A stretch of DNA of 64,000 nt from Hyphomicrobiaceae bacterium (GTDB lineage Bacteria > Pseudomonadota > Alphaproteobacteria > Rhizobiales > Xanthobacteraceae): contig JAJPJB010000024.1 in the NCBI GenBank assembly GCA_021324465.1, positions 45,176 to 109,175 of the forward strand, written 5' to 3'. Both the position numbers and the translations under genes were made by a program. Each line of letters starts with the position of its first letter. Within the stretch, counting starts at the first letter, position 1. The notes under the pieces are model-generated. The model did no database searches. It was given only the letters and a program-made list of their open reading frames with translations, and had not been told where the DNA came from. Positions 54,645 through 62,021 of the stretch are shown one piece after another.

Positions 54645-55322
54645 TCAACTCGTGGTCGGCAGCGTAAATGCAGGACCGAGCAGATGTCGTCCACGCACCA
54701 ATGTGGCACGCGCGGCGCGGGCGTCGAGCGCGGTTTGTAACAGAGCCGGCAATTCCTTGGGACGTCGCAGCACTGAACGGAGCATGGCGCCGATATTGGT
54801 CGTACCGTTGGGCCGCATTGCCGCGACCGCTGAGGCTGGCAGAGCGCGCTTGGCCGGATCTGTAATGACCCTGATCGCCGCCACCGGCAAATCATGCGCC
54901 AAGCCAACGGCAGCCACGATGTGCGATTCCATGTCGACCGCAATTGCGCCGGTCTTCATGAAAAGCGCGCGCTTGTCATTTGGATGGGCAATTGGCGTCG
55001 GCACTCCGAGAAGCACACCGGAAATCGCGTCCGGTATGGTTCGCAACAGCTTCTGCGACCATTCGGGGCTGATCGGCATCCGGTTTGCTCCGGAAATCAC
55101 CGCGGAGCCGACGACGCAGGTACCAGGCCGCAGGTCCGGCGCCAGCCCTCCGGCGACGCCGAAGCTGATAATGCCGGGGCAGCCTTGCACGTGCTGCCGG
55201 GCATCGGCGATTGCTGCCGTAAGCTTGGCGGCCAAATCGCGCCCATCGCCACTGCAGATGACGCGCACGCCGGGCCCTGCGGCTATCCGTGCCTCAAATG
55301 CCAGTCCGACGACGATAATCAC
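54645..55322 (-). CDS. hpnG: Hopanoid-associated nucleoside phosphorylase (adenosylhopane nucleosidase)
   Basis: A 225-residue phosphorylase-superfamily protein: MIIVVGLAFEARIAAG, ISFGVAGGLAPDLRPG, VVGSAVISG, and AIAVDMESHIVAAVG followed by LPVAAIRVITDPA. The DMES Asp-Met-Glu-Ser motif is the ribose-binding site of MTAN/PNP-type enzymes. HpnG removes adenine from adenosylhopane to give (phospho)ribosylhopane on the way to bacteriohopanetetrol. The small size fits. It is transcribed opposite to the hpnR and hpnL-I-J genes. HpnH, which makes its substrate, is not in the window. Confidence 0.88.
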   Translation of the reverse strand: MIIVVGLAFEARIAAGPGVRVICSGDGRDLAAKLTAAIADARQHVQGCPGIISFGVAGGLAPDLRPGTCVVGSAVISGANRMPISPEWSQKLLRTIPDAISGVLLGVPTPIAHPNDKRALFMKTGAIAVDMESHIVAAVGLAHDLPVAAIRVITDPAKRALPASAVAAMRPNGTTNIGAMLRSVLRRPKELPALLQTALDARAARATLVRGRHLLGPAFTLPTTS

Positions 55323-55463
55323 GTGGCCCCCACCGCTAGGTCAAAGACTCTGCGCACCCATGCCGCACTCTATCGCACCGCTGCAATTGACCGCGGAATC
55401 CTTCCTAAGGATCGCCTGCAGGAGCGGCCGACACTGCCCGGCACATGCCGACCGTCGTTGCGG

Positions 55464-55574
55464 CTAGCCTTTGGTGACGACGGGCGGAGGCGCCTTGCCC
55501 TTGCCGACCTGGGCGCACCCAGCCATGCTGAGAAGCGCAAGCACAACCGCCGTGCCGAACGCGAGCTTTTTCAT
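55464..55574 (-). CDS. Small lipoprotein (36 residues)
   Basis: Read on the minus strand from the ATG at 55574, the peptide is a complete lipoprotein precursor: MKKLAFGTAVVLALLSMAGC, with the lipobox LSMAGC, then a short mature tail AQVGKGKAPPPVVTKG. A GGGGGGCGAAA ribosome site precedes the start. Tiny lipoproteins with a KGKAPPPVVTKG-like end are common in Rhizobiales, with no defined function. The track lists only longer frames that contain it (55464-55946) or cross it. It lies between hpnG and the divergent hpnL. Confidence 0.65.
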   Translation of the reverse strand: MKKLAFGTAVVLALLSMAGCAQVGKGKAPPPVVTKG

Positions 55575-55739
55575 TTTCGCCCCCCATGATGAGACTACAG
55601 AAGCGCAAGATAGAAGGGGCTCCCAGGGCCCACTAGTGCAGAAAAGACACACATCACATCTGAATCGGTGCGTGTACACCTTCGAGTCGATTTGTCTGCC
55701 GGGAATTTGCCTATATGGCGGTGTGATGATGGCGCTCAA

Positions 55740-56717
55740 ATGAGGATTTTCGCCCCTGCCGCCGGGATTCTCGGCCTCGCGCTGCTGACCGGCCTTGTCG
55801 CCTATTTTGGCTTCGCATCCGTCATGCAGGCGGTGGTCAGCTCGCAATGGGGCACCGTCCTCGTTGTGGCTGCCAGGGCCGTTGCACTCGCCGGCTGTGG
55901 CCTCGGCTGGTGGCTCCTGCTGGAGCCGAAGGGGATCGGGCCGCATCGGTTCATCGTCCTGCGGTACATTCGCGAGGCAATCAATGCCTTATTTCCGTTT
56001 GCGGTGGTCGGCGGCGACATCATAGGTGCGCGGCTGCTCGCCCAATTTGGCGTGGCGATCAATTTGGCCATCGCCAGCGTGCTGATTGATATTTTCGTTC
56101 AGGTCGTATGCCTGCTGATCTATGTCGGCGCTGGAATTGGCATTGCTTTTGATGTGCCCGGACCGCACCGCCTTGGGACGGTCACATTCGTGATGCTTGC
56201 CATCGCATTGCCGGCGGTAAGCGGATTTTTCCTGGCGTTGAATTTCGGTGCATTTGACCCGGTCGTGCGGTGGCTCGTGGCCTTCGGTGAGACACGCCGA
56301 TGGTCCCTTTTTAATCATGTCGCCGATCTCGGCGGACGGCTGCAGCAGATCTGGCGCAATCATCGCGGCCTGTCGGGATCGTTTTTTGTTCACCTGGCCA
56401 CCGTCTTTTTTGGCGCCGTGGAAGTCTGGATCGCCTTCAAGTTCATGGATCATCCGGTGACGCTCGCCGCCGCAATTGCTATCGAAAGCTTAGGCCAAGG
56501 CGGCAAGGCCGCTGCCTTCATGCTGCCCGGCGGCATCGGCGTGCAGGATGGGGCTTTGATCGCCGCCTCGGCGATTTTCGGCGTCCCGGCCGAGGTGGCA
56601 CTCGCCATGGCGTTGATCAAGCGTGTTCCCGATCTGGTGCTGGGAGTGCCTTCGCTGCTGATTTGGCAAGCGCTTGAGGGACGGCGCCTGTTGTCGCACA
56701 GGTCTGTGAGCGGGTGA
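55740..56717 (+). CDS. hpnL: HpnL-like membrane protein (UPF0104/flippase-like)
   Basis: A polytopic membrane protein of about 325 residues from the ATG at 55740 (MRIFAPAAGILGLALL); the track's 24 extra codons are upstream. Several hydrophobic helices and the family segment GGDIIGARLLAQFGV, followed by LPGGIGVQDGALIAASAIFGV, match the UPF0104/lysylphosphatidylglycerol-synthase transmembrane family, including the hopanoid-associated HpnL. The presumed role is lipid transport or export of hopanoids or their sugar adducts. HpnL sits in hopanoid clusters before hpnI and hpnJ, as here. Confidence 0.8.
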   Translation: MRIFAPAAGILGLALLTGLVAYFGFASVMQAVVSSQWGTVLVVAARAVALAGCGLGWWLLLEPKGIGPHRFIVLRYIREAINALFPFAVVGGDIIGARLLAQFGVAINLAIASVLIDIFVQVVCLLIYVGAGIGIAFDVPGPHRLGTVTFVMLAIALPAVSGFFLALNFGAFDPVVRWLVAFGETRRWSLFNHVADLGGRLQQIWRNHRGLSGSFFVHLATVFFGAVEVWIAFKFMDHPVTLAAAIAIESLGQGGKAAAFMLPGGIGVQDGALIAASAIFGVPAEVALAMALIKRVPDLVLGVPSLLIWQALEGRRLLSHRSVSG

Positions 56718-56884
56718 GCCTTTCTTGCCACATTTGCGGGGCTGCATCGCCGCACCCTCTTGGCGCCGCTGGTTTCGCGTGCATCAGGGGGCGCAGGCCA
56801 ATATAGTTTCAGGTGATCACGGTTTTGGGTGTTACAATCTAGATAGTCTTCGGCCGAACAAGGCCGCGTGCGCGGAGCGGGGGC

Positions 56885-58054
56885 GTGGACGATTTTTTCG
56901 CCGAGGGCGCCTTTGTGGCGTCGGTTGCGTGTTATGCATTGGCGGCCCTCGGCTGTTTCTACGCCTTGGCGGCCATTTGGGCGGCGAACCGTTTTGTTCG
57001 CTCGGTACCTCATCGCGATCTGACAAGCTGTCCGCCGGTCACGATCCTTAAACCGCTGCATGGCATCGAGCCCAATCTCTACGACAATTTGGTCTGCTTC
57101 TGTCGCCAGGATTATCCAAGCCCGGTGCAGATTGTTTTCGGAGTCAGCGACCTGGCCGACCCAGCGATCAACATTGTGCGTAAAATTGTCGCGGAATTTC
57201 CCGATCGCGACATCAAGTTGGTGATCAATTCGCGCCGCCACGGCTCGAACCGCAAAGTGTCCAATCTCATCAACATGATGAGCGAAGCGCGCCACGATGT
57301 GCTGATCATATCGGACAGCGACATCAGCGTTGATCCGGATTATGTGCAGGGCATCGCCGCAACGCTGGCTGGTTCCGATGTTGGCCTTGTGACTTGTCTC
57401 TATCGGGGCGTCGCGCAAACCGGCCTTTGGGCAAAATTCGCGGGCGCCGCAATCGACTATCACTTTCTGCCCAGCGTGCTTGTCGGGCTCATGCTCGGCC
57501 TCGCGGAGCCTTGTTTCGGCTCGACCATTGCGATCCGCAGGCAGACGCTCGCGGCGATCGGCGGGCTGCAGACGGTTGCTGATCAATTGGCGGACGATTA
57601 TGCGCTCGGCGCCGCCGTGCGCCGCGCCGGATTACGGGTCGCGATTCCGGCTCGCGTGGTCGGTCACGACTGCACCCAAGCTTCCGCGCTGGATCTGTTT
57701 CGCCACGAATTGCGCTGGGCACGCACGATCCGTTCGATCGATGCGATCGGGTTCGTGGGAACCGCGGTTACGCATGCGCTGCCCCTGGCCTTGCTCGGCC
57801 TATTGCTCGGAGGTATGAACATTTTCGCGCTCCTCGTGCCTGCGGCTTTCCTGTGCCGGAGCGCGCTGCAGATGGAGTTTGATCGCGCTTTCCAGCTGCG
57901 CCGTCGTTTCTACTGGTTGGGTCCGGTTCGCGACATATTGTCATTCTTGATTTTCGTCGCGAGCTTTTTCGGCCGTGATGTCGAGTGGCGCGGCCACCGC
58001 TATGGCGTGCAGCCCGATAATACACTCGCTTGTTACGGTGAGGTTGAAACGTGA
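56885..58054 (+). CDS. hpnI: Hopanoid-biosynthesis glycosyltransferase (GT2 type)
   Basis: A 389-residue membrane-anchored GT-A enzyme beginning at GTG 56885. After an N-terminal transmembrane helix the catalytic domain shows PPVTILKPLHGIEPNL, RQDYPSPVQIVFG, LIISDSDISVDPDY (the DxD metal/UDP-sugar motif), a FGSTIAIRRQTL stretch and ELRWARTIRS (QxxRW-like), then C-terminal helices. HpnI adds N-acetylglucosamine to bacteriohopanetetrol in cyclitol-ether synthesis. It overlaps hpnJ by 1-4 bases and follows hpnL by 167 bases. HpnK, the deacetylase that acts next, is absent from the window. Confidence 0.88.
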   Translation: MDDFFAEGAFVASVACYALAALGCFYALAAIWAANRFVRSVPHRDLTSCPPVTILKPLHGIEPNLYDNLVCFCRQDYPSPVQIVFGVSDLADPAINIVRKIVAEFPDRDIKLVINSRRHGSNRKVSNLINMMSEARHDVLIISDSDISVDPDYVQGIAATLAGSDVGLVTCLYRGVAQTGLWAKFAGAAIDYHFLPSVLVGLMLGLAEPCFGSTIAIRRQTLAAIGGLQTVADQLADDYALGAAVRRAGLRVAIPARVVGHDCTQASALDLFRHELRWARTIRSIDAIGFVGTAVTHALPLALLGLLLGGMNIFALLVPAAFLCRSALQMEFDRAFQLRRRFYWLGPVRDILSFLIFVASFFGRDVEWRGHRYGVQPDNTLACYGEVET

Positions 58055-59475
58055 TGCGTTCGCTGTTTCTGCAGGCGCCTTCCTACGACGGCTTCGACGG
58101 CGGAGCGGGCGCGCGCTACCAGATGAAGCGCGAGGTGAGATCGTTCTGGTACCCGACATGGCTGGCGCAAGCCGCTGCCATGGTGCCAGGCTCGAAGCTC
58201 ATCGACGCGCCGCCGCATCGGCTGACATTCGAGGACATTGAACAGGATGTGAAGTCGCACGATTTCATCGTGATTCACACGTCGACGCCGAGCTTCAAGT
58301 CTGACGTGCAGACCGCAGCCAGGATTCGCGCGCTTAATCCGACGGCCAAAATCGGCTTCATCGGCGCCAAAGTCGCGGTCGAGCCGCACCAAAGCCTGGA
58401 AGCCGCGCCGGCGGTCGATTTCGTCTGCCGCCACGAATATGAATTCACCATCAAGGAGCTCGCCGAGGGCGCCGACTGGCCCGCCATCAAGGGCCTGTCC
58501 TATCGCACGGCCGACGGCAAGATCGTGCACAATCCCGAGCGCGACATCCTGATGGACATGGACAAGCTGCCGTCCGTGCTTCCGCTCTACAAGCAGCTCA
58601 AGATCGAGAATTATTTCGGCGGCTATCTCAAACATCCCTATATGAGCTGGTACACGGGCCGCGGCTGCAAATCACGCTGCACGTTCTGCCTGTGGCCGCA
58701 GACGATCGGCGGTCACAAATATCGCACCATGTCGGTCGAGCGCGTGATTGAGGACGTCAAATACGTGATGAAGGAATTTCCGCAGGTGAGGGAAATCTTC
58801 TTCGACGACGATACACTTACCGACGACCATGCGCGGGTCGAAGCAATCGCGCGCGGGCTGGGCCGGCTCGGCGTCACCTGGTCGTGCAATGCCAAGGCCA
58901 ATGTCCCGCGCAAGACGCTTGAAGTGATGAAGGATAACGGTCTGCGCCTGCTGCTGGTCGGTTACGAGTCCGGCAATCAGAAAATCCTGCACAATATCAA
59001 GAAAGGCATGCTGGTCGACGTCGCGCGCCGCTTCGCCAGGGATTGTCACGAACTCGGCATCATCGTGCACGGCACGTTCATTCTGGGCCTGCCGGGCGAG
59101 ACGCGCGAGACCATCCAGGAGACGCTTGAATTTGCCAAGCAGGTGAATCCGCGCACGCTGCAAGTGTCGCTGGCCGCGCCCTATCCGGGCACTTTCCTCT
59201 ACCAGCAGGCCAAGGAGAATGGCTGGTTTGCCGCCGATACCGATCTACTCGCCGACAACGGCACGCAGATCGCACCGCTTGATTATCCGCATCTCGGCCA
59301 CACCGAGATCTTCGAGTCGGTCGAGGAGTTCTACAAAAAATTCTACTTCCGTCCATCAAAGATTGCGGAGATCCTGGGCGAAATGCTGACCAGCCGCGAC
59401 ATGCTAATGCGGCGATTGCGCGAAGGCATCGAGTTCTTTCACTTCCTGCGCCAGCGCAAGCAGGCCGCGCACTGA
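58054..59475 (+). CDS. hpnJ: Hopanoid-associated radical SAM protein (cyclitol ether synthesis)
   Basis: About 473 residues starting MRSLFLQAPSYDGFDGGAG at the ATG at 58054; the GTG three bases earlier gives one more residue, and the region overlaps the hpnI stop. The N-terminal B12-binding-like domain ends near residue 170. The radical SAM cluster motif is TGRGCKSRCTFCLW. EIFFDDDTLTDDHARVEAIARGLG and VHGTFILGLPGETRETIQETL are typical of HpnJ. HpnJ contracts the sugar to the cyclitol ether of bacteriohopanetetrol. Translational coupling with hpnI is evident. Confidence 0.92.
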   Translation: MRSLFLQAPSYDGFDGGAGARYQMKREVRSFWYPTWLAQAAAMVPGSKLIDAPPHRLTFEDIEQDVKSHDFIVIHTSTPSFKSDVQTAARIRALNPTAKIGFIGAKVAVEPHQSLEAAPAVDFVCRHEYEFTIKELAEGADWPAIKGLSYRTADGKIVHNPERDILMDMDKLPSVLPLYKQLKIENYFGGYLKHPYMSWYTGRGCKSRCTFCLWPQTIGGHKYRTMSVERVIEDVKYVMKEFPQVREIFFDDDTLTDDHARVEAIARGLGRLGVTWSCNAKANVPRKTLEVMKDNGLRLLLVGYESGNQKILHNIKKGMLVDVARRFARDCHELGIIVHGTFILGLPGETRETIQETLEFAKQVNPRTLQVSLAAPYPGTFLYQQAKENGWFAADTDLLADNGTQIAPLDYPHLGHTEIFESVEEFYKKFYFRPSKIAEILGEMLTSRDMLMRRLREGIEFFHFLRQRKQAAH

Positions 59476-59484
59476 CGTATTGGT

Positions 59485-60474
59485 TCAGTTGCTCAGGTAG
59501 CCGTTCTCGCGGAACCAGGTGATCGCATCGGCGATCGCGCTCGCGTAGGGACGGGCGCGATAACCAAGTTCGCGCTCTGCCTTCGCGGACGAAAAGAACA
59601 TCCGATCCTTGGCGAGCCGCAAACCCGTCGTCGTCACGAACGGCTCTCTGCCGCTGAAATAGGCGATTGCTTCGGCGCCGTAGGCGATCGGAAAGATCAG
59701 CCGGCGGGGCAGCCGCAGCCTCGGCGCCGGACGACCGACCTGGCGTGAAATTTCGGCTAGCATTGTGCCGAACAGGACATTCTGACCGCCGAGGATATAA
59801 CGCTCGCCGATGCGGCCTTTTTGCCACGCTGCGATGTGGCCTGCGGCGACATCGTCGACATGAACCAGATTGAGGCCGGTATCGACATAACCGGGCATGC
59901 GGCCGGCGGCGGCCTCCACGATGATCCGCCCCGTCGGCGTCGGCCGGACGTCGCGCGGGCCGATTGGCGTGGACGGGTTAACGATGACAGCCGGCAGCTT
60001 CTGTTCAGCGGCCATCTGCTCGACCAGCCGCTCAGCCATGACCTTGCTGTATTTGTAGGCGCCGATTGCTGCCTTGGCATCAAGGGGGAACGTCTCGTCG
60101 CTCGGCGTTCCATCGGCCCGCGCTTTGAGCGTCGCAACGCTTGAAGTGTACACGATGCGCTCGACACCGGCACGCAATGCGGCATTCATCAGCGCACGCG
60201 TACCATCCACATTGGTCCGTACGATGTCTTTATCGTCACGCGCCCACAGCCGGTAATCGGCGGCAACATGAAAGAGCACGCGAACATCTGTCAGGGCGCG
60301 CTCGAGGGACGCGGCATCGCGCAGATCGCCTTGTGCAAATTCGAGCCGCGGATCGGTAAGATTCACGCGCGAACTGGTCGGACGCACCAGCGCGCGGACC
60401 TGATACCCGGCCTGCAGCAGCGCACGCGCGACCGCAGAGCCGACAAAACCGCTGGCGCCGGTCACCAGGATCAT
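59485..60474 (-). CDS. hpnA: Hopanoid-associated sugar epimerase (NAD-dependent)
   Basis: The ATG at 60474, preceded by GAAGGAGGCGCAC, gives 329 residues starting MILVTGASGFVGSAVARALL; the track start at 60648 adds 58 unrelated codons. The extended-SDR pattern is complete: TGASGFVG, YTSSVATL, then GAYKYSKVMAERLVE (YxxxK) and VNPSTPIGPRD. HpnA is the dihydroflavonol-4-reductase-like protein in hopanoid clusters, presumed to act on the sugar or side chain; its exact reaction is not settled. It is convergent with hpnJ, ending 9 bases from its stop, and divergent from a cyclase-family gene. Confidence 0.88.
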   Translation of the reverse strand: MILVTGASGFVGSAVARALLQAGYQVRALVRPTSSRVNLTDPRLEFAQGDLRDAASLERALTDVRVLFHVAADYRLWARDDKDIVRTNVDGTRALMNAALRAGVERIVYTSSVATLKARADGTPSDETFPLDAKAAIGAYKYSKVMAERLVEQMAAEQKLPAVIVNPSTPIGPRDVRPTPTGRIIVEAAAGRMPGYVDTGLNLVHVDDVAAGHIAAWQKGRIGERYILGGQNVLFGTMLAEISRQVGRPAPRLRLPRRLIFPIAYGAEAIAYFSGREPFVTTTGLRLAKDRMFFSSAKAERELGYRARPYASAIADAITWFRENGYLSN

Positions 60475-60558
60475 GTGCGCCTCCTTCTGGCACAGCGATA
60501 GCCGGTGTGGTTTGATCCCGATAGCAGCAACTGATGCAGGACCGCAAACGGAGAAGCA

Positions 60559-61338
60559 ATGAAACTGCCCAGCCGCCTCGTCGATCTGTCGTCGCCGCTC
60601 GAAAATGAAACGGTCTATGATCCGCCGTTCATGCGGCCAAAAATTCAATATGTCAGCAACACCGAGACCGCACCGCTCCTGACGCAGCTATTTCCGGGGC
60701 TGCGCATCGATGAGCTGCCGGAGGGCGAGGGCTGGGCGATCGAGCAGATCGAGCTGACGACGCATAATGGCACGCACATGGACGCGCCGATCCATTTCCA
60801 GTCCAGGACCATCGACGGCAAACCGATGATGACCATCGATCAAGTGCCGCTCGATTGGTTCTTCCGTCCCGGCGTCAAGCTCGACTTCCGTAAGATGCCA
60901 GACGGCCATGTTGTGACCGCAGCCGAGGTCGAAGCTGAGCTTAAACGCGTCGGCCACGAGCTCAAGCCATTCGACATCGTGCTGGTCAATACCCGCGCTT
61001 CAAGCTGCATCGGCAGCGATGAATATCTCACCGCCGGCTGTGGCATGGGTCGCGAGGCGACCCTCTATCTGACCTCGCGCGGCGTGCGCGTTACCGGCAT
61101 CGACGCCTGGGGTTGGGACGCACCATTCGTCCACATGCGTGAGCGCTGGCTCAAGACGCGGGATCCGTCGATCATCTGGGAAGGCCACAAGGCCGGCCGC
61201 GAGATTCCATATTGTCATATGGAGAAGCTTTGCAATCTCGAGCAGCTTCCCGATCACGGTTTCATCGTCGCGTGCTTTCCGCACAAGGTGAAATCAGGCT
61301 CGGCCGGATGGACACGCGCGGTGGCGCTTTTTGATTAG
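60559..61338 (+). CDS. Cyclase-family (PF04199) hydrolase, second copy
   Basis: A 259-residue protein with the metal motif THNGTHMDAPIHF (HxGTHxDxPxHF), an IVLVNTRASSCIGSDEYL stretch, DAWGWDAPFVHMRERW and a C-terminal NLEQLPDHGFIVACFPHKV, all typical of kynurenine formamidase-like cyclases. It is clearly different from the copy at 47049 (shorter and with the canonical motif). It stands alone, divergent from hpnA. The hydrolysed substrate is unknown; a link to hopanoid synthesis is not implied by the sequence. Confidence 0.88.
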   Translation: MKLPSRLVDLSSPLENETVYDPPFMRPKIQYVSNTETAPLLTQLFPGLRIDELPEGEGWAIEQIELTTHNGTHMDAPIHFQSRTIDGKPMMTIDQVPLDWFFRPGVKLDFRKMPDGHVVTAAEVEAELKRVGHELKPFDIVLVNTRASSCIGSDEYLTAGCGMGREATLYLTSRGVRVTGIDAWGWDAPFVHMRERWLKTRDPSIIWEGHKAGREIPYCHMEKLCNLEQLPDHGFIVACFPHKVKSGSAGWTRAVALFD

Positions 61339-61476
61339 CGTGCTGCATCTTTGCGAGCAAGGCGACGCGAGCCGACCGACCTTGATCAGGTGGGTTCGGA
61401 TCACGGTGCTACGCTCCTGCAATGACGCAACGATCGCCCCATTGAACCGGCCTCGGCGTCGCCTACATGAAGGCGC

Positions 61477-61914
61477 ATGAGCTTCTTGTCGTTCGTTCTG
61501 AATATCCTTTGGATCATCTTCGGCGGGCTGTGGATGGCCGTCGCCTGGGTGATCGCGGCGATTGTCATGGCGATCACCATTATCGGCCTGCCTTGGGCCT
61601 GGGCGGCGTTCAACATTGCATCCTATACGCTCTTACCATTCGGTCGAAAGGCGGTGTCGCGCGCCGAATATTCGGGCCACGACATCGGCACTGGCCCGCT
61701 CGGGCTGCTCGGCAATATCATCTGGTTCGTGCTCGCCGGCTGGTGGCTCGCGCTCGGCCATCTCATTACCGCAGTCCTGCTCGCCATCACCATTATCGGC
61801 ATTCCGTTCGCCTGGGCGCATTTGAAACTCGCCGGCATCGCGCTGTGGCCGATCGGCAAGGAGATTGTGGCGAGCGATGCCATGCCGCAGCGCGTACCGG
61901 GTCGTGCGAACTGA
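61477..61914 (+). CDS. yccF: YccF-family (DUF307) inner-membrane protein
   Basis: The 145-residue membrane protein consists of two similar halves: LNILWIIFGGLWMAVAWVIA...AITIIGLPWAWAAFNIASY and LGNIIWFVLAGWWLALGHLI...AITIIGIPFAWAHLKLAGI. This internal duplication of a two-helix unit with an IxIIGxPxAWA loop defines the YccF/DUF307 family. The function is unknown. The gene is alone, convergent with the molybdopterin oxidoreductase gene. Confidence 0.9.
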   Translation: MSFLSFVLNILWIIFGGLWMAVAWVIAAIVMAITIIGLPWAWAAFNIASYTLLPFGRKAVSRAEYSGHDIGTGPLGLLGNIIWFVLAGWWLALGHLITAVLLAITIIGIPFAWAHLKLAGIALWPIGKEIVASDAMPQRVPGRAN

Positions 61915-61924
61915 TGGTTGTTTC

Positions 61925-61942
61925 GGCCCGCCTGAGCGGGCC
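61925..61942. terminator. GC hairpin between yccF and the molybdopterin oxidoreductase gene
   Basis: GGCCCGC-CTGA-GCGGGCC is a perfect 7-bp stem with a 4-base loop. It starts 11 bases after the yccF stop and lies about 80 bases from the stop of the convergent gene. No T-run follows on either strand, so termination would need Rho or another factor. Confidence 0.45.
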
Positions 61943-62021
61943 TGAGGCGGCCGCTGCCGGGACCGCGGGAGGCGGTGTAGTCATTCAGCCTTTGGCGTCG
62001 TTCGCCGCCATTGCTGTCAGA

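Noticed and set aside
55405-55608. 67-residue minus-strand ORF between hpnG and hpnL
   Set aside because: Wrong frame across the small lipoprotein gene; it has no signal peptide or motif.
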